Positions 42,857 to 54,940 are shown, counted from the stretch's first letter. The stretch is 64,000 nt of DNA from Theobroma cacao (GCF_000208745.1 NC_030850.1:34802041-34866040); one strand, 5' to 3'. Notes: generated by a model not told the origin, from the letters alone. Translations and numbers: made by a program.

Positions 42857-44003
42857 TCACGGAAATATGGCATTCGCAAATGCCTCTGCATCGAAAGGTT
42901 GAAGGTCTTCGAGACCTTCTCCAACACCTACAAACTTCACAGGAATGCCAAGCTCATCAACCACGCTGACCTGTGCGGGGCAAAAGCCTTGAGAAAGATG
43001 TGAACGAAGTTTGGAAAACAACCCCTAAAACCCCCCACCCCCAACCCAGAAGCCAAAAAAAAGGGGTTAAGAGACAATACCACACAGCCACCTCTAGCAG
43101 AACCATCAAGTTTTGTCAAAATAAAACCAGTTATTCCAACTACCTGTCACAAAGTTGAAAGTCGCTTAAATAACAGCTGAGTGCAATAAAAAAAATTATT
43201 AGCATTTAACAAGTTCGTTTAAGTATCTTGATGAAGAAAGCAAGGATAGGAACAGTGCCTCATTGAACTCTCTTGCTTGTGGAAGCATATTCAATCCAGT
43301 GTTCCCGTCAAGAACTAGTAGGATCTCCTGCACAAGTTGCAGTATGACCTTAAGATAACTCTTCACAATAATAACATGAAACTTAAGAAGACAAGCAGAT
43401 CACTGTATTCAATTCATTCAAATTCATCATTCTTTGTCACTGGTCACAACCATATTTCTGAAGATCCAACTACAGTAAGAACTAGCATCATAAAAGCTGG
43501 TATTTATAAAATCATTTGGTATTCATGTTTAATGAGACATGTAAATTAATAACCCTTGAGGCATTAACCAAAAGGGATGGCCAATATAAACGAAAACATG
43601 GGATAGGAGCAGGTAGAATAAAGTATCAAAAATTTGACATGTCTGAACCAACTATACTGAAGAGGAAATGCTAATCTGTCTTATGGCCCAGACATTCAAA
43701 TTAATGCAAGGCGAGAAGGAAGTTAAGGGTTCAAAACAGCTTGAGCTTACATTGTGTGCACCAGGAATAACTTTTCCCACAGCCTTCTTACAGGCTATCA
43801 ACTCTTCCATCAAGCTGAAATTAGTGTGAAGACCTGCACAAACGATAAAGCATGCCCTGAATAACAGTTTAGAGGCAGATACAAATACACCAAGACACAC
43901 AAGACATTATTTTTCAACAGTTCATAATACTTACGTCCAAATGTGTCACACAATACAATATCAAAACCTTGCTCCTGACCTCTTTTCACAGCCTGCGCAA
44001 GCA
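42857..44003 (-). pseudogene. cpFtsY 3' fragment (exons 7-11 only), pseudogene
   Basis: Five exons equivalent to exons 7-11 of the intact gene at 48976-51591, at complement(42857..42970, 43081..43143, 43259..43327, 43751..43833, 43935..44003), each the same length as its counterpart. Exons 1-6, with the transit peptide, N domain and G1 P-loop, are missing because the duplication breakpoint lies in intron 6. Two more faults are visible. The exon 7 acceptor is TAA where the intact gene has TAG. The DTSGR GTPase motif reads DTFGR. A Pro to His change occurs at the end of exon 8. No active GTPase can be made. A transcript from it would run towards thioesterase copy 1. Confidence 0.92.
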
Positions 44004-44190
44004 TTATTTAGAAAGCACTTTAAAATCACACGTTAAGAGTTATACTGTATCAGAATAGTAATAAAGGTCAGTTCCTACTGTTCTACTCCATGCAATACCA
44101 TGTCTCTTATTTTCATGAATATTTAGGTTTCATTAGAACAACACGAGGGAAGCAACCAGAAAAACGATCATGGATTGTGTGAACAGCTCA

Positions 44191-45490
44191 TGTCTTGAAA
44201 ATCAGAAAGACAAAATCTCCTGTAAGTCAGTTTGCAAATGTTAATTGTTCTTGCCTGGGTCTTAATCCCCATGGATTGTTTTTCCTGTTACTGTATTTCA
44301 TATTTGTTCTCTTACTAAATTTCTGCTTCAACCAGGTTGTTGGTGGTGCTCATTCTTTTGTGTAAAGGAGAGATTTGGCTGCTGCTACTACTTTCCATTC
44401 AACAAATCATACAATGAACAGATACAGGACAACGCTTTGATGTTAAGCCGAAGGTAAATATTTATTGAATTCGTTATTCTTTTGTTGACATTTTTGTTTC
44501 CCGTGCCATCGTCTCCTTCAACGGACGGCATCTTCGTATCCGGCCAGGGGCAAGCCATTATTACTTTAAATTTACTCTTTCGTCCCTTTTTCTTTCTTTA
44601 TATTTTTCTCACATGTCCGAAAATTTTTTATTTTATAAATTTATTTTTTATATTGAACAATATCAGCATTTATATTATAAATTCTTTCAAATTTTAATGT
44701 AAAATATATTTAAAAATTTTTTTTTAATTTTTTATCTTAATTTCCATAAAAAAAGATAAATATTTAAAAACAAATAGCGTATTAATTTTACAGTATGCCT
44801 ATGCTCTTTTAACAAATTCTTGATTTAGAGCTATGGTCTTTAATANTGTCTTGAAAATCAGAAAGACAAAATCTCCTGTAAGTCAGTTTGCAAATGTTAA
44901 TTGTTCTTGCCTGGGTCTTAATCCCCATGGATTGTTTTTCCTGTTACTGTATTTCATATTTGTTCTCTTACTAAATTTCTGCTTCAACCAGGTTGTTGGT
45001 GGTGCTCATTCTTTTGTGTAAAGGAGAGATTTGGCTGCTGCTACTACTTTCCATTCAACAAATCATACAATGAACAGATACAGGACAACGCTTTGATGTT
45101 AAGCCGAAGGTAAATATTTATTGAATTCGTTATTCTTTTGTTGACATTTTTGTTTCCCGTGCCATCGTCTCCTTCAACGGACGGCATCTTCGTATCCGGC
45201 CAGGGGCAAGCCATTATTACTTTAAATTTACTCTTTCGTCCCTTTTTCTTTCTTTATATTTTTCTCACATGTCCGAAAATTTTTTATTTTATAAATTTAT
45301 TTTTTATATTGAACAATATCAGCATTTATATTATAAATTCTTTCAAATTTTAATGTAAAATATATTAAAATTTAATTTTTTATCTTAATTTCCATAAAAA
45401 AAGATAAATATTTAAAAACAAATAGCGTATTAATTTTACAGTATGCCTATGCTCTTTTACAAAAATTCTTTGATTTAGAGCTATGGTCTT
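44191..45490. repeat. Near-identical 0.65-kb direct repeat around a single N: probable unmerged contig ends
   Basis: 44191-44845 and 44847-45490 both start tgtcttgaaaatcagaaag and run in parallel to gagctatggtctt. They differ mainly in T-runs and small indels near the end. Position 44846 is the only N in the window and falls exactly at the junction. Unit 1 has one copy only. The best reading is a gap-join artefact in the assembly rather than a biological duplication. Confidence 0.85.
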
Positions 45491-46282
45491 GAATTAAAAA
45501 AAATATATAATATATATATATATTATAATATATATTAATAAGTATTAATTACTACGACCTTTTGGGGAAAAAGAATAGGTAAAATTCTATTTTTTATAAT
45601 AAATAGCATATATTAGAAACCAAAGTGTAAAAATTTATGCTTTGGCTTATTTAGGTCACAACATTAACTAAAGATTTTTTTCCCTTTTTTTAGTCCAATT
45701 TTCCCTTGTTTACACTTTAAATAACCAAACAAGGAAACAATTAAATAAAAAAAAATTATTTGAACCGGCATAAACAATCATACATTAATGTGTCGCGTGA
45801 CATGCATGTAATCCATATAGATGGAGTAAGCATATGGATATAATTATATAACTAAAGTTTTAAATTAAATGCTAAGAATACGTTTCCTACTTTACCACCA
45901 GAATATTTTAATGATTGAGAATTAAATGTAATTCAATATTAAAGTGTTTGATATATACAAAAATTATTGATTAAAATCCTGAAAATAATATTAAGCATTT
46001 TGAATGAACTATCAGCTTTTCAAAAAGAAAATATTAAGCATTTAGCTTTGAGGACATACGTATCCTATTAAAAATTACTACTTCAAAACCCTAGTAATTT
46101 TCAAATGAATTAAAAGAAGTTTTTTATTTTTTAAATAAAATAAAGCACAATAAATAAATACTATCTATTTATAGTAGTTGGAATTTATTTTTTTTTTTAA
46201 AAAGCTTAACATTAAAGGAAAAAAATCTTAAAAAAGCCTTAAAACGTAGGCGTGCATCGACTCCGAGACCAATGACAGCGAA
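45491..46282. other. Thioesterase copy 2 upstream region
   Basis: AT-rich promoter region paralogous to 39380-40041, with a (TA)-rich stretch at 45500-45540. No gene. Confidence 0.55.
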
Positions 46283-48029
46283 ATGAGAAAGCCCTCCTCC
46301 TCTGTAGTTTCTACTTCTCTGGGACCGCAAACCTTCTCCTCTTCTTCTGCTGCTTCCACGAAAAAATCCCAAGACGGATCTCCGCCGTACGCGTCTAACG
46401 TTCTGCGTTTCTTTGAAAGCGTAGGGATTTTCGATCCCAACGCAGATAATTACAGTTCGAAAGACTTCTACTCCAATCTACTGCGTGACCACCTCAAGAC
46501 CGACACTGTCCAACGTGGCCACGTCACCTGCGTCGCCACTGTCAAACCCGCTGTCGCCGTAATTTCTTCTGAAACGTTATCTATTTCTATCAGAATTATT
46601 ATGAATTATTTATTCTCTTTTTTTATTGAGGATTTTTATCTTTATAGAATTATTTTGGTGGGTTACATGGAGGGGCAGTTGCAGCGATAGCAGAAAGAGT
46701 GGCAATTGCGACAGTTAGAACAGTGGTGGGTGTGGAAAAGGACATTTTTCTCGGTGAATTGGGCATTTCTTATCTCTCTGCTGCTCCCACAAATGTAAGC
46801 TCTCTTGGCTTTTCAATTCCTAATATCTCTCTTTGGTTAATCCCTTCCCAATCAGGGGCGGAGGGTAGTTTGTCTATGCCCAAGTATTTTAAAATTATTT
46901 ATTTATTTATTTGAATGGCCCCTCAAAATAATTTTTTGTTTAATAATTTTTTTTATTCCTTCAACCTTTGATGAAATTGGAGTCATTATGTTCAACATAT
47001 TGCCAATTAAGTCCGGCATATAAATTCTATGTTAATCCTATTATATTTAAAAACGATAGAGTGAGTTTGAAAATTGCTCTTTCTTCCACCCGAGGAGTGA
47101 GAGAGGGACTCCTTCTGTATTACCGTTATTTTTGTTAACGGGCATTTATTTAATCTTTTAAATTAGTGAGAATTGGATTATATATAAAGTTCTATTTGAC
47201 TGTTTGGTGTCTCTTTTTGTTTGGGTCACCTTTAAAAATGCTCTAGGTCGGCCCTTGTTCCCAATTATAGGTCTAATGGGGACAGATACAAAAATGGAAA
47301 AAGGAAGGCTGCATGTGATTATGTGATGTTTAAGTGATGCATTGAACATTAGGGAGCAAATTCAATTTTCAGATGTTATCCCACTGTTTGATTAGAGCTT
47401 GTTCAAGTTTTGGCTTTTCTTTTGGGATGGAATGCATGTCCTAAGTTGAGAAAGGTTAGGAGGGGAAGTTAGATTTTATGCATGGAATCATATGGACTGA
47501 AGATCTGGACTTTGCTTAAACTTCTCCATGTTCCAGACTGCTAGGATTGTTAGTTTCTTGAACATGTAACACTGGCAAATGGGCTGCAGTGCTGAGCATA
47601 GATATATATATATCTATGGGTAAAAAAAAATAGTTGCAACCTCACTTTTCTCTAGTGTATTACTTATTGGGGATATGTCTAATTGGACCCATAGTCTGAA
47701 TTCACCCTGAGAATTAAGGCTGATGTAGGCTGCTTTTGATAAACTGCATTGCTTGACCTTCTCTTGCATCTCATATGAAGATTATGCATCAGAAACAGAA
47801 CAAGCTTTCTATCAATCATCTCACATACTCTTGTTTCTTTTCCGTTTAATGAACGTATACCATCACCTATGTTGTCACCATGCAGGCAGAGTTGATTGTT
47901 GATGGTTCTATAGTGAGAAGTGGAAGAAATGTAACTGTAGTTGCAGTTGAATTCAAAATGAGGGGGACAGGGAAACTGGTCTATACTTGCCGTGCAACCT
48001 TCTACATTTCACCCATTGCCAAGTTATGA
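46283..48029 (+). CDS. Hotdog-fold acyl-CoA thioesterase family protein, copy 2
   Basis: Three exons: 46283..46558, 46648..46794, 47886..48029, 567 nt, 188 residues. It has the same domain layout as copy 1, with NYFGGLHGGAVAAIAERVA around the HGG motif and LGELGISYLSAAP. Relative to copy 1 it lacks one Ala in the Ala run and has VVP to AVA after HGG, IG to TC and LYN to FYI near the C-terminus. The AVA form looks closer to other plant family members that I recall, so copy 1 may be the changed one at that spot. Splice sites are intact (the intron 1 acceptor is TTATAG rather than TTGCAG). The first ATG at 46272 is ignored because its frame closes after three codons. Confidence 0.88.
46853..47257. 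mobile_element. Non-autonomous hAT-like MITE in intron 2 of thioesterase copy 2
   Basis: 405 bp at the exact orthologous position, with the same 8-bp duplication ttcccaat (46845-46852 and 47258-47265) and the same terminal sequences as the copy at 40611-41048. It is shorter by internal deletions around 47080-47165. It was inherited through the segmental duplication, not inserted independently. Confidence 0.85.
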
Positions 48030-48975
48030 AGTGTATCCGAATTTTACTTGGGTATTGCCAAATGAATATTCTTATGCCATTACTACCAATAATCAAGATA
48101 AATGTGTTACCTTTTTAATTTCTGTTACCTCTTTTTACTTGACAAAACGATGAAGCAGAAGACTGATAGGAATATAGAACCCTGGGGCTCTAGGAGATCA
48201 TTCTTGTGCTTTAAAATATCTCAAACCTACTCATCAGTCATCACTTAAGTAGCATTATACTTCAAAAGCAAAAACAGTCAAACAAACAGGATCGAGACAG
48301 ACAATTTAATATTATTTGGAGAAAAGATGAGACTTAAAGTGCCAAGTGTAATCAGTTGTTTAACATTTCTAATATTCTAATTTATAGATCAACGAAGAGA
48401 GAACCTAAAATTGAATGCAGTTAATGTTGATAAAGAAGGCTGCTTTATGCATATGACAGGGTGGTGGGAGCAACCTGCAGAAACATCATAATGGAATAGA
48501 ATCCGAATATTTGATGCACACATATTGATTATTTGTCTTACATTCTCAGAATTATGAGCTTTTGATTCATACTACTTTTTAATTAGTAACTTGTTCACTG
48601 GTCAAGACAAGATCCATGGCCCTTTACACCAATTATCATCTGTGCAAGTTAAAACACACGAGAGAAAAATAATGTACAGAGGAAAATTTTGCATAATAAC
48701 AATGCTCGATGAAGCCTTTTGACACATCTGCACTATGTAAATCCCACTTGCTGGCCAACAAGTACTCTTGTGACTGAGCCTTTTACAACAACATGCATCT
48801 CGAAGCCTGGCATATAGGCAGAACTGGTCTCAATGAATAAAATACCTAAGAAACATAAAGAAAATGCACCGGTTTAATTCAGCAATGCTTATAGTGATTG
48901 ATAAGATGTTACTGAAAAGGATTATATAAATGGGTCAAACAGAATAGATCACTTTATTAACACCATCAACACTTC
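48030..48975. other. Convergent 3' flanks of thioesterase copy 2 and cpFtsY
   Basis: This holds the 3' UTRs of two convergent genes and is similar to 41822-42856. No separate gene is seen. Confidence 0.6.
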
Positions 48976-51591
48976 TCACGGAAATATGGCATTAACAAAT
49001 GCCTCTGCATCAAAAGGTTGAAGGTCTTCGAGACCTTCACCAACACCTAGAAACTTCACAGGAATGCCAAGCTCATCAACCACGCTGACCTGTGTGGGGC
49101 AAGAACTTAGAGAAAGATGTGAACAAAATTTGGAAACAACCCCTAAAACCCCCCACCCCCAACCCTGAAGCAAAAAAAAAAAGGGGGTTAAGAGACAATA
49201 CCACACAGCCACCTCTAGCAGAACCATCAAGTTTTGTCAAAACAAAACCAGTTATTCCAACTACCTGTCACAAAGTTGAAAGTCGCTTAAATAACAGCTG
49301 AGTGCAATAAAAAAAATTATTAGCATTTAACAAGTTAGACTAAGTATCTCGCTGAAAAAGGCAAGGATAGGAACAGTGCCTCATTGAACTCTCTTGCTTG
49401 TGGAAGCATATTCAATCCAGTGTTCCCGTCAAGAACTAGTAGGATCTCCTGCACAAGTTGCAGTATGGCCTTAAGATAACTCTTCACAATATTAACATGT
49501 AACTTAAAAAGACAAGCAGATCACTGTATTCAATTCATTCAAATTCATCATTCTTTGTCACTGGTCACAACCATATTTCTGAAGATCCTACTACAGTAAG
49601 AACTAGCATCATAAAAGCTGGTATTTATAAAATCATTTGGTATTCATGCTTAAAGACATGTAAATTAATAACCCTCAAGGCATTAACCAAAAGGGATGGC
49701 CAACATAAACGAAAACATGGGATAGGAGCAGGTAGAATAAAGTATCAAACATTTGATATGTCTGAACCAACTATACTTAAGAGGAAATGCTAATCTGTCT
49801 TATGGCCCAGACATTCAAATTATTTCAAGGTAAGAAGGAAGTTGAGGGTCTGAAACAGCTTGAGCTTACATTGGGTGCACCAGGAATAACTTTTCCCACA
49901 GCCTTCTTACAGGCTATCAACTCTTCCATCAAGCTGAAATTAGTGTGAAGACCTGCACAAATGATAAAACATGCCATGAATAACAGTTTAGAGGCAGATA
50001 CAACCAAGACTAAACAATGAAGGTTCATAATACTTACGTCCAGATGTGTCACACAAGACAATATCAAAACCTTGCTCCTTACCTCTTTTGACAGCCTGCG
50101 AAAGCACTATTTAGAAAGCACTTTAAAATCACACGTTAAGAGTTGTCCTGTATCAGAATAATAATAAAGGAAGAACTGCAAAATTTGTGCCCTTCCCCCC
50201 CACCCTTTCCCTTTTGGTCCTAAAAAATTACTTCTTTAGATATTCAATTTATCTACCTGATGATGCTTTGGCATTCTCCTTTTCAGCTACAACAATCTCA
50301 CAACCAGTTCTCTCAGCCCATATCTCTAGTTGATCACTAGCAGCTGCTCTGAATGTGTCACCTGCTGCCATCAATATCTGGCAAGATATCAAATTATAAG
50401 AAAAAGGAGGGCAAAAACTGTTTGTGACTATGCAGGTTTTTACAACAACAGAGGCCTCCATCACATTGCACCTAAAGCAATGCACGTTTTTTAGCAGCTC
50501 ACCTTTGCCCCTTCATTCTTTAATCTATAAGCCAGCTTTCCTGCAAGGGAATTATTAATGAGATTATTTTATAATAAAATGTGAAACATCAATTTGTTAA
50601 GACAAAAATTCCTCAATAAATAAATCTTCCACAACTAATTTGATAAACTAAAGAATTTCATTCGCAAATCTAAACAACCTAAACTGATTAGCAATTGCGA
50701 CATTGGTTAGTAGCCTTACCAAGTGATGTTGTCTTGCCACCTCCATTAACGCCAACAATCATGATCACAGCTGGCTTCCTGATAACATGACAAGAGTGTT
50801 CAACAAGAGGAAAAAACAATGCCATTTTAGTGCAGAATGGAACAACAAGAAAACTCAAAGACTAAAACACGAAAAACCTGAATCCAAGACGAAGCTCGGT
50901 CTTACTCCCCTTCTTTGTCAAGAGATCCAACACACACTTCTTCAATGCATCCTATAACCCACAAATTAATCCACATTTTTCAATATTTATAACCTCAAAA
51001 AATAAATATCTTCACCACAGCTAAATCCAAATGAAAAACATCATACTATTTACAAGTATTGTAGTTTTCTGTATTAACCTTTATTTCACTTCCTGATTTA
51101 AGTTTTCCACTTAGTATATCCTCCCGCAAGCTCTCCACTATTTTAATTGTAATTCTTGGCCCAAAATCAGATACCAATAAAGCCTGCAAAATTAAACAAA
51201 AAAGGAATAACTTATTCATTTTTTTAACTTATTTTAGGCACTTTTTCAGTAGCATGTAAACAAGGTATATTTAGAAGAGAAGAGAAACCTCTTCGAGTTC
51301 GTCGAGGACGCGATCAGTGTCAGCGAGGTTCCAGTATAACAAGAGTTCGTCGATCACGGCGAGGTTGTCTCTGGTCTTGGAGAACCCTGAGAAGATCTTT
51401 TCAACGTCACTCTTGGCCTTTTCCTTGATTAACCGACCGAGTCGAGTGAAGAACCCGGTCTGACTCGCCAGGCATTTGAAACGGGAAGCGGTTGGTCTGG
51501 CTGTTGTGGATGGATTGAACCGGGTTCGAGGTAAGTTCGAAAAGAGCGGTGAGGGTTTGGAAATGAGTGAGAGCTGAGTAGGGAAAGCCAT
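48976..51591 (-). CDS. CPFTSY: Chloroplast signal recognition particle receptor, FtsY homologue
   Basis: GTPase receptor that docks cpSRP54 at the thylakoid for insertion of light-harvesting proteins. Eleven exons: complement(48976..49089, 49202..49264, 49380..49448, 49870..49952, 50038..50106, 50257..50377, 50503..50540, 50720..50778, 50878..50951, 51079..51183, 51289..51591), 1098 nt, 365 residues (Arabidopsis 366). The start [17 protein letters not shown] is a Ser/Thr-rich transit peptide; an in-frame Met 22 codons upstream is less likely. Motifs present: the G1 P-loop [28 protein letters not shown], and [10 protein letters not shown]. Exon 7 must start TGCTTTCGCAG after a TAG acceptor to keep frame. 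Intron 9 has a GC donor. It is intact; its 3' exons are duplicated at 42857-44003. Confidence 0.95.
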
Positions 51592-51939
51592 CTCTCTCGC
51601 CCTCTGTAACTGAATCGCCAGAGATGAAAGGAGTGGGACTGGATAACATTCCTCCAAACGATGTCGTTGCTACTTGCCACTGTCTAAAACATATTGATCA
51701 ATAATTTGTTCTAAAAATGGTTAATAAAATACCTTTTAAATATAGTTTCTTCCAAACGATGTCGTTTCAACTTACCTAACCTAACTACATGATCTTTTTT
51801 CCATTTTTTTTATGCATAAAGCATAATTGTTCAACATGGCTAAAATGGGAAAAAAAAGGGAAAATTGTACAATGAAAATTCTACAATCTAACCAATGTTT
51901 TTTTCACAATTTGCATCGGAAATAGACATAATACTTTTA

Positions 51940-52200
51940 AATAGTTTTTAAATTATTTTAAAAATTTAAATAAAATTTTATTCTTTTATTATATTTAATC
52001 AAACTCATATACTTTTAATTTAAGCTAAATAAACTTTTATAACTAAAGATATCAATTATTATTAATTAAAAAGACATTTGTTGTTTTTATTCTCATGTGC
52101 CACTTATATGATGTTGACAAAAAAAATGAAACAGTCACATAATCACATTAACATTTTGATTAATAATAATTTAAATTTTTAAAAATAATTTAAGATATTT
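51940..52200. repeat. Dispersed AT-rich repeat, family B (copy 1)
   Basis: It parallels 57655-57960 in order: ttaaataaa(a)ttttattcttttattatat, a tca(a)...ctcata segment, a (t)aattaat run, a catgtgccac- or catgacatg-like block, and acattttga(t/c)taat(a/g)ataatt. It is MITE-like, without coding sequence. Confidence 0.55.
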
Positions 52201-54759
52201 TTTAAATATAATGTCTAAATTTTGAAAAAGCCATAATAGAAAGCTAAGCCAACTTGTAATGATGTTAGGCATTACAATTTCTATTATTAGTCTTCTAGAA
52301 ATCTATGACACCAAACAATATTTAATTTATTTAATTTTATAGTTTATGTTATCTTTATAGCCATCAAATTAATTAACTTTATTAGTTAAGACTTTGAGAT
52401 AGTCGACCCCCTGTTTGCAAGGTTGTTTCGGCTGCCATAAATTTTCCGCCAAACTTCCAGGCAAGACCGCTGAGGAAAAATTAACAGTTGACTCAACCTT
52501 CGGCTTAACTAACATTCCCATATGTTTTATGTTTTCGCTGCTAAGATAATCGTGCCGTGAAACTTCCGAGCCAAAGAATTAGGAGGTGCAGGTCCAGCTC
52601 ATCCCAAATTGTTAGTTACAACCTTTATTTCCAAAGGCACGAGTGATTGTGATGATGGCAGAGCGCTGACGACGCAGTGGTGATGTAAGACCATGAAACG
52701 AACCACGAAATTTATCCAAATCCAAAGTTGGAGTTGACATGGTCAGCACTTTGGTCTTCACTGTTCAGTTGTCTGCTGCCATTTGTCATAGTGTCACCAT
52801 GGTAGCGGAAAATCATGTAAATCTCATGTTAAAGAAATATATTTTCAACTGATAAAATCATAAATCTCACATATTCATATATCTTATTTTTTGAGAAACT
52901 CTTAAAGGAGAATATAAAGGCTACACCGACTGTTTATTAAAGTAATATTAGACATTTACAAATTCACAACACCTATAAAATATACAATATCTCGTAAAGT
53001 TAGTGTGAACCGAAATAAATAACCAATTCACTTGTTTCTTTCTTTTTATTTAATTTAAAAATACCTTTTCAGTGTCTTCTTCAAGTTTTCGTGCTTTACC
53101 GATCCAGATATTCATCCATTTTTTTTCTTTTCTTTTACGTTTAAATTACGTGCTTTTACTGCAATTTGAAGATAGAAATGATGAATAAAAAAATGACTTA
53201 ACAAATAATATGGACTTGACTGCACCCAAAATTAATCTCAAGTGGTTTTAAATTAATTTCCGAATTTCAGCACACGTGATGTAAAGTAATTATTACTGGT
53301 AGCTGTACTTATAAAAAAGACCCGAAAAGTGCGCATCACGGCAGTTTGAGAGCGTCTGAGAGGCGCAATGGAAACAGGTTTAAGACTTCAAAGTCAAAGG
53401 GACAAAGGCTACCCCATGTTTTGTCACCGCCGTGTTGCGTCCATGATCCGCCGGACAGTCACGAGCACGGCTTTGCCACTTGCCTCGTAACTGATCAACC
53501 GCTCCGATGTTTGAACAAGAACAGGAAAATCACTGATGAAATTCCAAATAAATTCTTCAAAACTTAAGAAAATTTAAAATATGACATTCAATTTGAATTG
53601 AAAACTGGAGGAATAACGTCATAGAAAGTAACGGTGTAATTGAGCCAAGACAATTAAATACAGTGTCAAACTTGACCTCTGACTCGGTTAAAAAAAATTT
53701 TGAAATTCGAAAAATTTCAAATTTGATTTAAAAAATAATCGTGTTACTTTAATTCAATTTAATTCAGAATCAATTATCATTAATTTTTATAAAGAGTTTG
53801 AAAATCCATTCAAGTTCGATTTAAAGTATGAAATAAAAATTCAAATAAAACTTCAATATATGTAAATAATAATATTTGATTTATATATGCATATAATATT
53901 AAAATATTAAAAAATTTAATAAAATTTGTGAATCACTCTATTCGAGTGTACAAAACTTGAAATTCTAATTAACTTGTTGCTCAAATAACTTGAATTAGAA
54001 CTCAACTCAATAATGAATTAATTGAGTTTAAATATTTATCGAGTCAAATTTGAATAACTTACAATCAATTTATCCATTTACACACTTATCTAAAAGAATT
54101 ATCAAGAAGTGGTAACTTAACATTAAGTTTTTGAATATGATTATTTAATAAAAAGAGTTCTTATGACTTTTGCTTTGCATAATCCTACCCAAGTTCATTA
54201 AAGAAGTGTGACTGCTGCTAGCCTTTGCTTACCAAGCCAGCCTTTCACACATGGTGAATGGTGAACCAAATTTTTAATTAGAGTTTGATTCTAATACCAC
54301 TACGTAATTGTCCTACCACATTTATCTCAATATATTCTCTATGCTTCCATACACACAAATATTAAACAAATACTAACATGAGATAATCTCCACACTAACT
54401 AAAAGGCTGAAATCGACCATTAATTTTTTTTTATATATATATAAGGCAATCGAAGGATAAATGAGTAAAAATCAAACAGTGCGAATAATTAATGTACAAA
54501 TATTTACACAAACAACATTTCAGCATGTTTTTCCTTCTCCTTTACCTTTTAAAAGAAGATAAGAGTATGGAAATCTAAGAAAACCTACAAGACGTGAATT
54601 GGAAGTGGGTGGTAATTCATTGTATAGTATTCTACATTGAAAACATCAATCAATATACATTGAATGTTGAATACCATGGGTAGAATTAATGGAATGACTT
54701 TGCTTCTTAAAAGTAATAGACAAAAAAATTGAAACTTAATCCGCATTTGTCGTGGTTTC

Positions 54760-54940
54760 ATTTTTTTAATTAACACTACGAGAATAACTTTAATTTTCAT
54801 AAAAAAGTTAAATTGTGACTAAATAAATTATATTTTGAATTAAACATATTTTGATAATTTTAACCGATGAAATTAATTAACTAATTTTTATGAGAATAAA
54901 AATTATCTATTCATACAAAAAAGTTAAATAAAAAGAATGT
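54760..54940. repeat. Dispersed AT-rich repeat, family A (copy 3)
   Basis: It contains ttttaattaacacta, ttttgataatttt (54849-54861) and a gagaataaaaattatc-like segment in the same order as the copy at 34740-35060. Confidence 0.5.

Larger units (their letters stand above)
38611..44060. repeat. Segmental tandem duplication, unit 1
   Basis: Head-to-tail unit containing the MYB3R 3' flank, thioesterase copy 1 and the 3' exons of cpFtsY. The same order recurs in unit 2. The unit starts at ataaaggtcagttcc (38610 onward) just after the MYB3R stop and ends in the cpFtsY intron at the start of unit 2. Confidence 0.92.
44061..50168. repeat. Segmental tandem duplication, unit 2 (contains a further local duplication)
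   Basis: It begins with a second copy of the MYB3R 3' flank (ataaaggtcagttcc at 44061) fused directly to cpFtsY intron sequence, then thioesterase copy 2, then the 3' exons of the intact cpFtsY. It is about 0.65 kb longer than unit 1, fully explained by the 44191/44847 repeat. Confidence 0.92.

Noticed and set aside
53346..53567. 73-codon plus-strand frame with several Cys and His
   Set aside because: Cys spacing does not fit a zinc-binding motif and no splice partner was found.
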